A DNA stretch of 64,000 nucleotides from positions 47,736 to 111,735 of the forward strand of contig NZ_JBICTU010000028.1 in assembly GCF_043197795.1 (NCBI RefSeq), given 5' to 3'. The stretch is from Sphaerisporangium sp040649355 (GTDB taxonomy: Bacteria > Actinomycetota > Actinomycetes > Streptosporangiales > Streptosporangiaceae). Under the pieces are notes generated by a model. That model had not been told where the DNA came from. It worked only from the letters and a program-made list of their open reading frames with translations, and did no database searches. Positions 41,100 to 50,714 of this stretch are shown here, piece by piece; the stretch's first letter is position 1; each line of letters opens with the position of its first letter. The position numbers and the translations under genes were made by a program.

Positions 41100-42301
41100 G
41101 GTAGCCAGGCGCGCAGGCGGAACTCGGCGGCGGTCAGCTCGTGGTCGAGCTCCCCGCCCGCGAGGTGTACCCGCTCGGTCAGCCCGACCAGGCCGGTCCC
41201 GGCGCCGGGTGCGATGGGCGCGGCGGCGCCTCCCGCGGGCAGGGGGTTGCGGATGTCGATCACGAGCCGGGAGCCGGGCCTGCCCTCCAGAACCACCTGG
41301 ACCGGCTCGCCTGAGGCGTGCTTGCGGGCGTTGGTCAGCCCCTCCTGCACGACACGGTAAGCGGTGCGGCCCATGGCGGCGGGCAAGGCGGCCGGGTCGA
41401 CCACCCCGTCGCGCAGCCGCACCTGCCCCCCGGCGTCGCGGGACTCCTCGACCAGCCGGGGGAGATCGGCCAGTACGGCCTGCGGCCATCCGGCGGCGTC
41501 GTGGTCCCCGGCCGGGTCCTCGTCGCGCAGCAGGCTGATCACCTCGCGGAGCTCGTCGAGCGCCTGGTGCGCCCCGGCGCGGACCACGCCGGCGGCGCGG
41601 GAGAGCTGCTCGGGCGGGGCGTCCGGCCGGTACTCCAGCGCACCCGCGTACGTGGCCAGCAGGGACAGCCGGTGGGCCAGCACGTCGTGCATCTCGCGGG
41701 CGATACGGGTGCGTTCGAGCATGCGGGCTTCGGCCACCCGCCGGCCCTGCTCGGCCTCGGCGCGGCGGGCGCGCTCGCGCAGCGAGCAGACGAGCGCTCG
41801 TCGAGCCTGGGCGAGCGCGCCCCAGCCGACCAGCGCGCCGTACCCGACGGTGACCAGGACCAGCCACCAGCCGAAGGAGATGCCCGCGTTGGGCCGCCAC
41901 AGGCCCTGCGCCGCCTGCGCCGCGATCCCCGCCGCGGCCGTCGCGGCCGCGGCGGGAAAGCCGCGCCGCTGGGCGACCTGGAGCGCGCCGAGGGTGGCAG
42001 GAGGGGTGGCCGCCGGTGACAGCACGGCCAGCACGGTGAGCGCCAGCGCGCCGGTGACCGGCCGCCACAGCAGTACGGGTGAAAGGGCGCACCCCAGCAC
42101 CCCGGTAGCGATGTCGAGCGCCAGCAGCCCTCTCGACGGATGCGCTCCGGCCAGTCCCCAGATCGTCGGCGCGACCAGGGCGGCCATACAGGCGATCACC
42201 CCTGTCACGACGGCGGTCAAAGGGAGGCGCCGGCGCACGGACTCCGCCTCCGCCTCGCAGTGGTTCTCGCCGTTCACGCGGCCAAGGGTAGCTCCGGGCA
42301 T
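41087..42301 (-). CDS. Two-component sensor histidine kinase (HisKA_3), ~404 aa
   Basis: The N-terminal half has about five hydrophobic membrane segments (~35-160). The dimerisation/phosphotransfer region has RTRIAREMHDVLAHRLSLL with the phospho-accepting His, and the HATPase_c domain has EGLTNARKHA (N box) and GTGLVGLTERV (G box). It is the typical partner of NarL regulators. The start is uncertain: ATG 42299-42301, GTG 42275-42277 or TTG 42320-42322, none with a good Shine-Dalgarno. Located in the cytoplasmic membrane; the signal sensed is unknown. Confidence 0.9.
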   Translation of the reverse strand: MPGATLGRVNGENHCEAEAESVRRRLPLTAVVTGVIACMAALVAPTIWGLAGAHPSRGLLALDIATGVLGCALSPVLLWRPVTGALALTVLAVLSPAATPPATLGALQVAQRRGFPAAAATAAAGIAAQAAQGLWRPNAGISFGWWLVLVTVGYGALVGWGALAQARRALVCSLRERARRAEAEQGRRVAEARMLERTRIAREMHDVLAHRLSLLATYAGALEYRPDAPPEQLSRAAGVVRAGAHQALDELREVISLLRDEDPAGDHDAAGWPQAVLADLPRLVEESRDAGGQVRLRDGVVDPAALPAAMGRTAYRVVQEGLTNARKHASGEPVQVVLEGRPGSRLVIDIRNPLPAGGAAAPIAPGAGTGLVGLTERVHLAGGELDHELTAAEFRLRAWLPWPA

Positions 42302-42485
42302 CGAGGCGCCGACACCTACCAAAGTCGGTGGCCGGCTCGACCGCGGACGTACCCGCCGCCGCCACGCGCCCGATGCGGGCCCCGCCCCGCGGCGGCGACG
42401 CTGTCGGGGTGAACCAGGCGGGACCGGCGGCGGCCATCAGCGGATGGCTCGCGGGACGGCCGTCCGTCATCGAAGGAGGAAGCGC

Positions 42486-42914
42486 ATGTTCGGCGAGACC
42501 ACTCGTACTGATGCCGCACCGGGGCGCGCCGGCCGTACCGCCACGCGGAGGGCGCTGACCGTGGCCGGCGGGACGGTCGCGGCGCTCGCCGTCTGGGCGG
42601 TGGCCGGCCCTGTCGCGGGAGCCGGCCTGACCGTCCAGGTCGGAGGGGCGGTTCAGCCCGTCGGGCCGGGCGCGGTCGCGGTGGCGAGCCTGGTCGCCGG
42701 GCTCGCGGCCTGGGCGCTGCTCGCGTCGCTGGAACGGATCGTGAGGCGGCCGGGACGGCTCTGGACGATCATCGCGGTCGTGGTGCTCGTACTGTCGCTG
42801 CTCGGGCCGCTCGGCGCCGTCGGAGCCGGGAGCATGGTGGCCCTGGCCTGCATGCACCTGGTCGTCGCCGCGGTGCTCATCCCCGGCCTCGGCCGCTCGG
42901 CGCGCGCCCGGTGA
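42486..42914 (+). CDS. Small four-helix membrane protein (DUF6069-like), 142 aa
   Basis: After a ~22-residue Arg-rich cytoplasmic start there are four hydrophobic segments (~24-45, 60-82, 92-112, 116-135). ALLASLERIVRRPGRLWTIIAVVVLVLSLLGPL is the recognisable DUF6069 pattern. ATG 42486 follows GGAGG. Divergent from the two-component system, which may regulate it. Function unknown. Confidence 0.8.
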   Translation: MFGETTRTDAAPGRAGRTATRRALTVAGGTVAALAVWAVAGPVAGAGLTVQVGGAVQPVGPGAVAVASLVAGLAAWALLASLERIVRRPGRLWTIIAVVVLVLSLLGPLGAVGAGSMVALACMHLVVAAVLIPGLGRSARAR

Positions 42915-43026
42915 CCGTGCGTCCGCCCGGGTGGGACGTGCCCGGGGCTTCCCGTCGGATCGCGGCGGGCATGGCGGCGCCTCCCAGGCTTCGCGGGGGC
43001 GGGCCAGGGAGGCGTTCGCTGGGTGA

Positions 43027-45891
43027 CTAGTAGCGTTCCGCCACGCCCGAGTTGATCTCGGTGAGCGCCACGGTGGCGTCGGTGTAGCGGAGGAGGCCGG
43101 ACAGGGTGGGCGGCTGGGCCAGGGTGGCCTGGGCGTAGCGGACGGCGTCGCCGACCGTGCTCAGGCGCAGGCGCTGGGTGGTGAGCGTACGGACGGCGGT
43201 GCCCGCGTTGATCCGGCGGGACGCCATGTTGAACGTGGTGGCCAGCAGTTCGGCCCGCAAGGAGCGCGGCTGCGTCGCCGGCAGGAACAGGACCGCCGAC
43301 GCCTCCTGCTGGGACAGCGCGCCGTTGGCGGCGGAGCCGTCGGCCCCGTCGAAACGGGTGTCGGTGGCCTGGACGCGGGCCAGCACCTCGGCCGTCCGCA
43401 GGTCCGTCCGCAGCCCCCACAGCGCCGAGAGCATCGGCAGCCTGCTGGGCGCGACCACGGTGATCGAGGTCTGCGCCGACCCCGTCGCCGGGGTGAACGT
43501 GCAGCCGTTCGCCCCGCCGTAGGACAGGCTCGCCGTCCCGGTCGCCTTGGCCCCCGCCTCCATCAGCAGGGTGGGCCGCGCCGTGAACGTGATGGTGCCC
43601 GACGCGCCGGCGGCGACCGTGGCGAGGTTCCAGGTCAGCGTCGTGGTGCCGTCGGCGTTCCTGGTCACGGTGGCCGGGCGTGGCCCGGCGCCCTGGTCGA
43701 GGGCCTGGCTGTAGTAGACGCCCGCGGGCAGCGTGTACTTCAGGGTGGCTCCGGTGGCCGGCGCGCTGCCGGTGTTGCGGTGGCCGACCGTGTACGTGAT
43801 CGCCTCGCCCGCGTTCACGGAGGAGGTGGCCGTGGCGGTCACCGCCATGACGGGCGCGTGGACCCTGGTGACGGCCGTGGCGGTGTTGTCGGCCAGCGTC
43901 TCCTCCAGTTCGGGCTCCCCGGCGGCGTTCTTGCCGGTGACCTTGACGGTGCTGGTCAGCGTGCTGCCGTCCGCGGCAGTGCAGGGCACCGTGTACGTGA
44001 ACGTCTCGGTGGCCGTCTGGCCGGGCGCGAGGTCGCTCAGTTGCCGGGTGACCGGGTCGCCTGCGGGAGGCGTGAACGTGACCGAGGTGGCCGTGGACTT
44101 GCTGGGTCCCTTGTCGCCGATCGTCACGGTGGCGGTCACCGTGTCGCCGCCGGCGGCGTCGGGCCTGTCGACGGTCATGCCCGCGGTCAGGTCGACCGCC
44201 TTCACGCGGAGCACGGCGTCCCCGGTCAGCTCGGGCACGATCGGGCCGTGCGTACCGTCGGAGAAGTACCGGCTGCTGGTGAAGTCGTAGACCAGGCGGT
44301 CCCAGTCGGGGTTGCTGAGCAGCGTCTCGTCGTCGTCGGTCTTGTCGCAGTCCGGCCCGAGGGCGGTGATGCGGTTGATGTTGGCGCTCGCGTGAGCCGA
44401 GAACGGCGGTCCGTCGCCGGTCCAGTCGATCGGGTCCTCCGCCGGGCCCTTGGCCACCAGGCCGCCGACGCCGTAGATGACCGGGCGGACGACGCCCGCG
44501 AGTCCGGGGTCCTTGATCTCGTCGAGGTCGGTCTCGTCCAGGTTCGCCTTGCCGAACCGCTGGTAGTCGAGGGGGCGGTCGGGGTCGATCCCCGCGAACT
44601 GCCAGGAGTAGCTCATGACGCTCTGGTAGTTGGGCTTGCAGTTGACCAGGTCGGCGGTCCCGTTGCCGTAGCGCCCGCCGTGGCCGAGGCCGAAGGTGTG
44701 GCCGAGCTCGTGAAGCAGCGTCGCCTGCTCGGCGGCGGCACGCCCGCCGACCTCGCCGAACATCTTGGGGGTCCACCGGCCGAGGGACACGACGAAGTCG
44801 TTGGAGCCCCGGTCGTCCAGCTCCGCCCGGCCCGAGGTGGTCCCGCTGTCGGTCAGGCCGTTGATGAAGATCCCGTACCGGAAGTGGAGCCGCTTGTAGA
44901 GCATGATCTTGTCGCACAGGGGGCTGGCACGGTCCGCGTCGGTGCCGAAGTTGCCGGTGGCGTCCGGTCCGCACGCCTTGGCGGGGTTGCCCTGCTTGAG
45001 GTCGTCGAAGTCGTCGTACGTGCCGGGGGCGCGGGTGTCGCCGAAGTCGATCGCCTCGGCGTACGGGAGCTCCTCGTCCGGTATCAGGTGCAGTGCCAGG
45101 CCGTCGGCATGGGTCTGGGGGTTGGTGACGAGGGCGTCCGAGAACACCTGCTCGACCCTGGACAGCACGCCGTCCTGCGGCTTCTCCAGGCGCATCCAGT
45201 CGATCTCGGCGTAGATGTCACGCCGGGTGGGGTCGGCGCCGAGGTCGGGCAGAGGCAGATCGACGATGTCGTCGTCGTTGAGGTCGACGCCGCGGTACTC
45301 CTCGTAGTCGGTGTATCCGTCCCCGTCGGAGTCGGTCACGCTGTTCGGGGTGATCTCGAGGCACACCTCGACGGCGGGCTGCGGGTCGCTCCCGAAGATC
45401 CCGCCGCCCGGCTCGCCGTTGCCGGTGACGCACTGCACGGAGGAGGTCATGTCGCCCGAGACGGTGCCGTGGATCATGTTGACCTTGAACCGGGTGTAGG
45501 GGTCGCCCGCCCGGGGGGAGGTGTCGGCCCAGTCGTCGCCCGACGTGGAGTCGTGGTCCTTGATCAGGACGGAGATCTCCTGGTCGAGGACCGTGGTCGG
45601 GATCTGCTGGGTCAGCGTCCAGAACGGGGCGACCTGGACCTGGTCCTCAGCGGCTCTCGGGGTGGTGAACGTGGGGAAGCCGGCGAAGGTGATCTCACCG
45701 TAGAAGTCGGGGGCGCTCTCCCCGGCGCTTTCGAGACCTTCGTTACGGCAGGGATCGACGCAGCTCACGAGCAGGACGCGCACAGTGAGTGGCTGGGTGC
45801 TGGCCGCCGCTCTCGCGGGTGTGGTGACGACGGCCAGGCCCAGGGTCATCATGAGGAGGGCGAGAACCGCGCGTAGGGGACCGGTAGACAT
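43027..45891 (-). CDS. Large secreted zinc metalloprotease-like protein with DUF11-type domains, 954 aa
   Basis: Signal peptide (~1-29, ARA-A). A calcium-loop-like segment DSDGDGYTDYEEY (~185-200) resembles thrombospondin type 3 / EF-hand loops. The protease core holds HELGHTFGLGH (His394, Glu395, His398, His404), the HExxHxxGxxH zinc motif of metzincin-type enzymes, followed by SVMSYSWQF with the Met-turn-like Met. Two Ig-like DUF11/CARDB-type domains (~585-800) follow, then a helical C-terminal region ending INSGVAERY. ATG 45889-45891. Probably an extracellular protease with adhesive repeats; I do not recognise a named family. Confidence 0.8.
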   Translation of the reverse strand: MSTGPLRAVLALLMMTLGLAVVTTPARAAASTQPLTVRVLLVSCVDPCRNEGLESAGESAPDFYGEITFAGFPTFTTPRAAEDQVQVAPFWTLTQQIPTTVLDQEISVLIKDHDSTSGDDWADTSPRAGDPYTRFKVNMIHGTVSGDMTSSVQCVTGNGEPGGGIFGSDPQPAVEVCLEITPNSVTDSDGDGYTDYEEYRGVDLNDDDIVDLPLPDLGADPTRRDIYAEIDWMRLEKPQDGVLSRVEQVFSDALVTNPQTHADGLALHLIPDEELPYAEAIDFGDTRAPGTYDDFDDLKQGNPAKACGPDATGNFGTDADRASPLCDKIMLYKRLHFRYGIFINGLTDSGTTSGRAELDDRGSNDFVVSLGRWTPKMFGEVGGRAAAEQATLLHELGHTFGLGHGGRYGNGTADLVNCKPNYQSVMSYSWQFAGIDPDRPLDYQRFGKANLDETDLDEIKDPGLAGVVRPVIYGVGGLVAKGPAEDPIDWTGDGPPFSAHASANINRITALGPDCDKTDDDETLLSNPDWDRLVYDFTSSRYFSDGTHGPIVPELTGDAVLRVKAVDLTAGMTVDRPDAAGGDTVTATVTIGDKGPSKSTATSVTFTPPAGDPVTRQLSDLAPGQTATETFTYTVPCTAADGSTLTSTVKVTGKNAAGEPELEETLADNTATAVTRVHAPVMAVTATATSSVNAGEAITYTVGHRNTGSAPATGATLKYTLPAGVYYSQALDQGAGPRPATVTRNADGTTTLTWNLATVAAGASGTITFTARPTLLMEAGAKATGTASLSYGGANGCTFTPATGSAQTSITVVAPSRLPMLSALWGLRTDLRTAEVLARVQATDTRFDGADGSAANGALSQQEASAVLFLPATQPRSLRAELLATTFNMASRRINAGTAVRTLTTQRLRLSTVGDAVRYAQATLAQPPTLSGLLRYTDATVALTEINSGVAERY

Positions 45892-46064
45892 ACCGCAACC
45901 ATCGGTTCATTTGGACCGATCCAGCATGAGTAGCCCCCTACTCAATCCCCCCATTTCGTCTTACGTCCGAACAGCCGGGCGCGTTTGCGCGTCGAAGATC
46001 CTCCCGGGCGGTGCCGATCCCGCTTTCCGCGACGCCACCCGGGGAGATATTCGGACGCCGGTGG

Positions 46065-47660
46065 TCAGCGTTTCGCCGTGCCTGGGTCGGCCGTCTCCAG
46101 CGGCTGTTCGCCGGCCTTGGGGGGCTCGGGGAGGTCCAGGCTGTCGCGCAGCTTGGTGGGCTTGAGGAAGAGCGTGGCGACGACGCCGACCACGCTGATC
46201 GCGGCGGAGACGAGGAAGATGTGCCCCGTGGCGTCGCCGTAGGCCGCGCGGACGACGGTCCTCGCGGCTTCGGGCAGCGCGCCGATGTTGAGGGTGGTGC
46301 CCGCCGAGCCGGACGGCCGGATGCCCGCCTTCGCGAAGCCTTCGGCGATGCCGGAGGCCACTTGGTCGGCGAGGACCGCGCCCAGGACCGAGACCCCGAA
46401 CGTGCCGCCCAGTGACCGGAAGAACGTCACGGCGCCGCTGGCGGCACCCAGCTCGCGCAGCGGGACGGTGTTCTGGATGGCCAGCACCAGGTTCTGCATG
46501 CACATGCCGACGCCGATGCCGACCAGCAGCATCCCGCCCGAGACGAGCACCAGCGAGGTCTCGTGGTCGATGGTGGACAGGCCGAGGAACCCGAGCGTGA
46601 GCACGATCGACCCGGTCACGATGTACGGCTTGACGTGGCCGCTCCTGGACACGAGCCGCCCGGAGATGGTCGAGGAGAGCAGCACCCCGAGCATCAGCGG
46701 GATGGTCAGCAGCCCGGCCTCGGTGGGACTGTACCCCCGGCCGATCTGGAAGTACTGGCCGAGGAACACCGCTCCGCCGAACATCGCCATGCCCACCGCG
46801 AGGCTGGCCAGGATGGCGAGGGCGGGGGTGCGCCTGCGGACGACGTGCAGCGGCACCACCGGCTCCTTGACCCGCGACTCCACCCAGGTGGCGACCGCCA
46901 GCACCAGCACCCCGCCGCCGGCGAGGGCCCCGGTCTGCCAGGAGATCCAGTCGAAGGAGTTGCCCACGAAGGTGATCCAGATGAGCAGGATGCTGACGCC
47001 CGCGGCGATCAGCGTGGCGCCCGCGTAGTCGACTCTGGTGTCCGGGCGGCGGATCGAGGCCACGTGGAGCGTCTTGTGCAGCAGGACGAAGGCGAGCGCC
47101 GTGAACGGCACGGCGATGAAGAAGCACCAGCGCCAGCCCAGCCACGAGGTGTCGGCGATCAGCCCGCCGAGCAGCGGCCCGCCCACGGTGGCCACGGCCA
47201 TCACGGCGCCGAGGTAGCCGTTGTAGCGCCCCCGCTCCTTGGGAGTGATCATCGCGGCGAGGACGACCTGGACCAGGATCTGCAGGGCGCCCATGCCGAG
47301 GCCCTGGAGGGCGCGGAAGGCGATGAGCTGGCCGGTGTTCTGTGCGAACCCGCAGGCCAGCGAGCTGACCATGAAGATGACGATGGAGATCTGCAAGAGC
47401 AGCTTCTTGCTGAACAGGTCGGCCATCTTGCCCCAGATCGGGGTGGAGGCCGTCGCTGCCAGCAGCGAGGCGGTGACCACCCACGTGTACTGGGACTGGG
47501 TCCCGTCGAGCGCGCCGATGATCTGCGGCAGCGCCACCGACACGATCGTGCCGCTGATCATCGCCACGAACAGCACCAGGAGCAGGCCGCTCAGCGCTTC
47601 GAGGATCTGCCGGTGGCTCATCGGCTCCGCGTCGTGCGTGGTGACCGGTTGTGCGCTCAC
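46065..47660 (-). CDS. MFS drug efflux transporter (EmrB/QacA, DHA2), 531 aa
   Basis: Membrane protein with 14 predicted helices. Motif A GKMADLFSKKLLL, the TM4 Arg region AFRALQGLGMGAL and motif C GAVMAVATVGGPLLGG mark an H+-driven drug antiporter. The GTG start at 47658-47660 has GGAGG with 7 nt spacing; longer frames run into the divergent promoter. Divergent from a TetR repressor gene, with a clear inverted repeat between them, so efflux is presumably induced by the exported compound. Confidence 0.93.
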   Translation of the reverse strand: MSAQPVTTHDAEPMSHRQILEALSGLLLVLFVAMISGTIVSVALPQIIGALDGTQSQYTWVVTASLLAATASTPIWGKMADLFSKKLLLQISIVIFMVSSLACGFAQNTGQLIAFRALQGLGMGALQILVQVVLAAMITPKERGRYNGYLGAVMAVATVGGPLLGGLIADTSWLGWRWCFFIAVPFTALAFVLLHKTLHVASIRRPDTRVDYAGATLIAAGVSILLIWITFVGNSFDWISWQTGALAGGGVLVLAVATWVESRVKEPVVPLHVVRRRTPALAILASLAVGMAMFGGAVFLGQYFQIGRGYSPTEAGLLTIPLMLGVLLSSTISGRLVSRSGHVKPYIVTGSIVLTLGFLGLSTIDHETSLVLVSGGMLLVGIGVGMCMQNLVLAIQNTVPLRELGAASGAVTFFRSLGGTFGVSVLGAVLADQVASGIAEGFAKAGIRPSGSAGTTLNIGALPEAARTVVRAAYGDATGHIFLVSAAISVVGVVATLFLKPTKLRDSLDLPEPPKAGEQPLETADPGTAKR

Positions 47661-47717
47661 GCGCGACCTCCGATACGGGGTAATCGGGAACGGACCGGAC
47701 CACCATACATGCACATT

Positions 47718-47733
47718 GCGCAAGTTTGCGCAC
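47718..47733. promoter_or_regulatory. TetR operator TGCGCAA-GT-TTGCGCA
   Basis: A perfect 7-2-7 inverted repeat lies in the 109-bp region between the divergent MFS and TetR genes. A further half-like TTTGCG follows at about 47742. Placement fits repression of both genes by the adjacent TetR protein. Confidence 0.7.
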
Positions 47734-47769
47734 CGAGCATGTTTGCGTGGACAGTAAGCTGTCCGTGTC

Positions 47770-48360
47770 ATGACGACCACAGTGGGGTTGCGCGAGCGCA
47801 AGAAGGCCGAGACGCGGCAGGCGGTCCACGAGGCCGCGCTGCGGCTGACCGTGGAGCACGGCCTCGAACACGTCACCGTCGAGGCCATCGCCGACGCCGC
47901 CAACATCTCGCGGCGGACCTTCTCCAACTACTTCGCCAGCAAGGAGGACGCCCTCCTCTACGGCGACGAGCAGCGCATCCGCCTCATGGGGGAGAGGGTC
48001 CGCGCCCGCCCCGCCGAGGAACCGGCTTGGCGGGCGCTGCGCGAAGCCGTGCACGAGCTCGTTCGCGAGCCGGGCGGCCCCGAGAGGGAATGGGCGGTCC
48101 GCGCCACGCTCGCCAAGAGGCATCCCTCGCTCCTGGCGCGGCAGCTGGCCAACCACGCCAACCTCGAACGCGACCTCGCGCAGGCCATCGCCGGGCGCGG
48201 CGATACGGGCACCGGCACACGGCCCCGGGTGATGGCGGCGGCCTTCCTGAGCGCGGTGCGCATCGCCACGCACATGTGGATCGACGAGCACGAGTCCCGC
48301 ACCATGGGCGACATCCTCGACGACGTCTTCGACGAGATGGCCCGGCCCTTCGACCGATGA
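47770..48360 (+). CDS. TetR-family repressor of the adjacent MFS pump, 196 aa
   Basis: N-terminal HTH (~10-60): ERKKAETRQAVHEAALRLTVEHGLEHVTVEAIADAANISRRTFSNYFASKEDAL, a good match to TetR. The helical C-terminal domain (~70-196) would bind the inducer. Divergent to the pump gene with the dyad at 47718-47733 between them, the standard arrangement for a local efflux repressor. Length is typical. Confidence 0.92.
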   Translation: MTTTVGLRERKKAETRQAVHEAALRLTVEHGLEHVTVEAIADAANISRRTFSNYFASKEDALLYGDEQRIRLMGERVRARPAEEPAWRALREAVHELVREPGGPEREWAVRATLAKRHPSLLARQLANHANLERDLAQAIAGRGDTGTGTRPRVMAAAFLSAVRIATHMWIDEHESRTMGDILDDVFDEMARPFDR

Positions 48361-48419
48361 CGGATGATCGCGCCCGAAAGCGGATTTTTTTCTACTTTCG
48401 TAACCTTGCGGTGACCTGC

Positions 48420-48600
48420 TAAAAGCCTCCCATGCCGAGAGTGATCGGCTGATTTGCCTGCTTGGGCGCTGAGATTGCGGGCAGGCTTTCCCGGACCATT
48501 GCCGGACTCAGAGGCCGGGGGTGAACGTCGTTCCGCTTGGGCAAGCGAACGACTCCTGTCATGCCGCCGTCGCTTCGGCGCGAGTTCGATCGGATCAAGC
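48420..48600 (+). promoter_or_regulatory. Possibly structured 5' leader of the S/T/P-rich protein gene
   Basis: The ~180 nt before the start contains several hairpins, the best GTCGTTC-CGCTTG-GG-CAAGCG-AACGAC at about 48528-48554, directly after GCCGGGGGTGAA. The latter element is reminiscent of the c-di-AMP (ydaO) riboswitch core, but its other conserved blocks were not found. Treated as an unclassified structured leader. Confidence 0.25.
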
Positions 48601-48615
48601 TAGTTGGAGGACATG

Positions 48616-49776
48616 GTGACGCCAGCAAACCCTGACAAGCCAAACGAAGAACGGTCGACCGAACCGGGCGGGCCACGCTGCCGCATCCCACGCCCACTGT
48701 TCTTCGCCGCAGCTCTCGTGCTGGCGGCGTCGGGCGGCGTCGAAGCGGCCGCGGCCTCGGCGTCATCGCCCACGACGCCCCCGGAGGGAACGCCGACTCC
48801 CACGGTGACGATCAGCGAGACTCCCACGGAAACGCCCACCGAAACGTCCACTGCGACCCCGACCGAAACTCCGACCGAAACCCCGACGCCGGCCCCCGCC
48901 GTCAAGGTGTCCGCCGCCGACGCCTGGCGCTTCATCGGCACCCCGCACGGCGAGTTCGTCGTGCCGGCGAAGGACTGTACCTTCCCGGTGCTGTTCACCC
49001 AGACCGGGCAGGCCACCGTCGTGGCCGAGGACGCGATCACCGTGAAGAGCCAGGACGGCTACGAGAGGGTGTACGCGATCGGCGACTCCACCCGGACCGT
49101 GTCCGGCCGGCGGGGCGACACCAAGATCAAGCAGGGCGACTGGGTGTCGGTGACCGCCGCGACGCCGGGCGATCCCACGACCGTCCCGCCGCAGCCCGAG
49201 CCCACTGCGGTCCCGCCGGAGGACGTGCCGACGACCACGCCCACGACCGAGCCGACGACCGCCCCGCCGACGACCACGCCCACGCCCGAGGGGACGACCG
49301 CCTCGCCGACGACCGCCCCGCCCACCACCGCGCCGGCGACCGCCCCGCCCACCACCGCGCCGGCGACCGCCCCGACCACGGGCGAGCCGACGACCGCTCC
49401 GTCCCAGAGCGCGCCGGCGACCGTCGCGCCCCAGGTGGAGCCGACGACGGCCGCGCCACAGGATGAGCCGGCGACGACCGCCGCCTGGGTCTTCGATCTG
49501 ACGCGGCCCAGCAAGAACTTCTGGCGGGGCAAGGGCTGGTGGGCTCCCAAGCACTGGCAGCCCGGCAACCTCCAGTGGCGTGCCCCCAAGCCGTGCCCCA
49601 CCCCCACCGAGACGCCCACTCCGACCCCGACGGAGAGGCCCACCGAGACCCCCACCGAGACCCCGACCGCTACCCCGACTGAGACTCCCACGGGAACTCC
49701 GACCACGACGCCCACGGACGAGCCGGCCCCGACGGTCACCGCGACCGTGACCGTTCCCCCGAGCTCGGCCCCCTGA
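48616..49776 (+). CDS. Exported Ser/Thr/Pro-rich protein with a small central domain, 386 aa
   Basis: After ~25 polar residues there is one hydrophobic segment (PLFFAAALVLAASGGVEAAAA), an export signal or anchor. Then follow a TPTETPT linker, a compact ~90-residue domain (~95-185; AADAWRFIGTPHGEFVVPAKDC... KIKQGDWVSVTAA) of beta character, and a long Thr/Pro/Ala-rich tract. A Trp-rich patch (KNFWRGKGWWAPKHWQPGNLQW) precedes a second TETPT tract. The wall-spanning composition suggests a cell-envelope protein. The start is taken as GTG 48616 (5 nt after GGAGG); ATG 48613 is 2 nt from it. Function unknown. Confidence 0.75.
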   Translation: MTPANPDKPNEERSTEPGGPRCRIPRPLFFAAALVLAASGGVEAAAASASSPTTPPEGTPTPTVTISETPTETPTETSTATPTETPTETPTPAPAVKVSAADAWRFIGTPHGEFVVPAKDCTFPVLFTQTGQATVVAEDAITVKSQDGYERVYAIGDSTRTVSGRRGDTKIKQGDWVSVTAATPGDPTTVPPQPEPTAVPPEDVPTTTPTTEPTTAPPTTTPTPEGTTASPTTAPPTTAPATAPPTTAPATAPTTGEPTTAPSQSAPATVAPQVEPTTAAPQDEPATTAAWVFDLTRPSKNFWRGKGWWAPKHWQPGNLQWRAPKPCPTPTETPTPTPTERPTETPTETPTATPTETPTGTPTTTPTDEPAPTVTATVTVPPSSAP

Positions 49777-49799
49777 CGCTGAGCGCCGACCTTTCGCCG

Positions 49800-49827
49800 G
49801 TGGCCGCGGGCACGAGCCCGCGGCCAC
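49800..49827. terminator. Bidirectional terminator hairpin
   Basis: A 12-bp perfect stem GTGGCCGCGGGC / GCCCGCGGCCAC with a 4-nt loop lies between the S/T/P-rich and the convergent MauE-like genes. Confidence 0.8.
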
Positions 49828-49929
49828 TTCGCGTCCGGGCCGTACCCGGCCGGTCAGGAAGCGAGGGCCAGGGTCCCAAGGGCGCGGTGGAGACGCTGAC
49901 GAAGGCGTGACCGGCCCCTGAGGGGACGT

Positions 49930-50705
49930 CAGGCCAATGCGGGCTCCTCGATGAGGGCGACGCGGACGGCCGACGGTTCGCCGCCGGAGAGGGGTACCGC
50001 GAAGACCGCCGTCCGCTCGCGGGCCGCGTAGACCACGAACCGCAGGCCGTCCTCGTCCCACACGTCCTGGACGTCGGAGGTGAGCCGCGCGGACGCCGAG
50101 CAGTAGGCGGGGCTGAGGTAGAGCAGCCGCAGCGAGACCTCCAGCGGGATCTTCTCGGGCGCGACCACGGCGAGCGGCCTGCGCAGCCGTACGAGAAGCC
50201 GGCGCAGGGGCGTCAGCCAGTGGCGGTCCAGCTCCGCCGAGAGCGCCAGCAGGGCGGCGGCCTCCGCCAGGCCCACGACCACGCCCGTCGCGTCCAACGG
50301 ATACGGCCCCGCCCAGATGGCCGCGACGCTCACGGCGAGCAGGAGTCCCGCCCGCCCGAAGCCGCGCCAGTTGACGGGACGGGCGTGCGTGCCCAGGCAG
50401 CCGCACGACGAGGCGGGCGCGGCGAGGCGCCCATAGGTGAGGTAGAGGAGGAATCCGGCGGAGAGAACGGTGGCGGCCGTCCCCTCCAGCGGCGAGGCCG
50501 GCGGCAGCAGCAGCGCCGCCGCAACCGCGAGCTCCAGCACCGCGACGAGCCGGAGCGCCGGGACCGCGCGCGCCGCGCCGACCAGCCGGGCCAGGGCGGT
50601 CTGCCCCGCCTGCGCCCGCATCCGCCGGCTGAGCAGTTTCATCAGGGCGGCCCAGAGCAGGAACAAGGCGATCACGTACGGCTGCGGCGCGGCGATCCCG
50701 TGCAT
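49930..50705 (-). CDS. MauE-like redox membrane protein, 258 aa
   Basis: The N-terminal ~150 residues have four hydrophobic helices and the MauE hallmark CGCLG between helices 2 and 3 (APASSCGCLGTHARPVNWRGFGRAGLLL). MauE proteins help form disulfides in the Cys-rich small subunit of methylamine dehydrogenase. The C-terminal ~90 residues are a soluble extension rich in beta strands. It is the third gene of a minus-strand trio after a Cys-rich protein (51326-51775) and a Tat-exported protein (50715-51311), which supports a role in folding the Cys-rich partner. Confidence 0.82.
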
Positions 50706-50714
50706 CTGTGGCTC

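Noticed and set aside
48420..48600. c-di-AMP (ydaO) riboswitch
   Set aside because: Only the GGGGGTGAA-like block is present; other conserved blocks were not found, so it is kept only as an unclassified leader.
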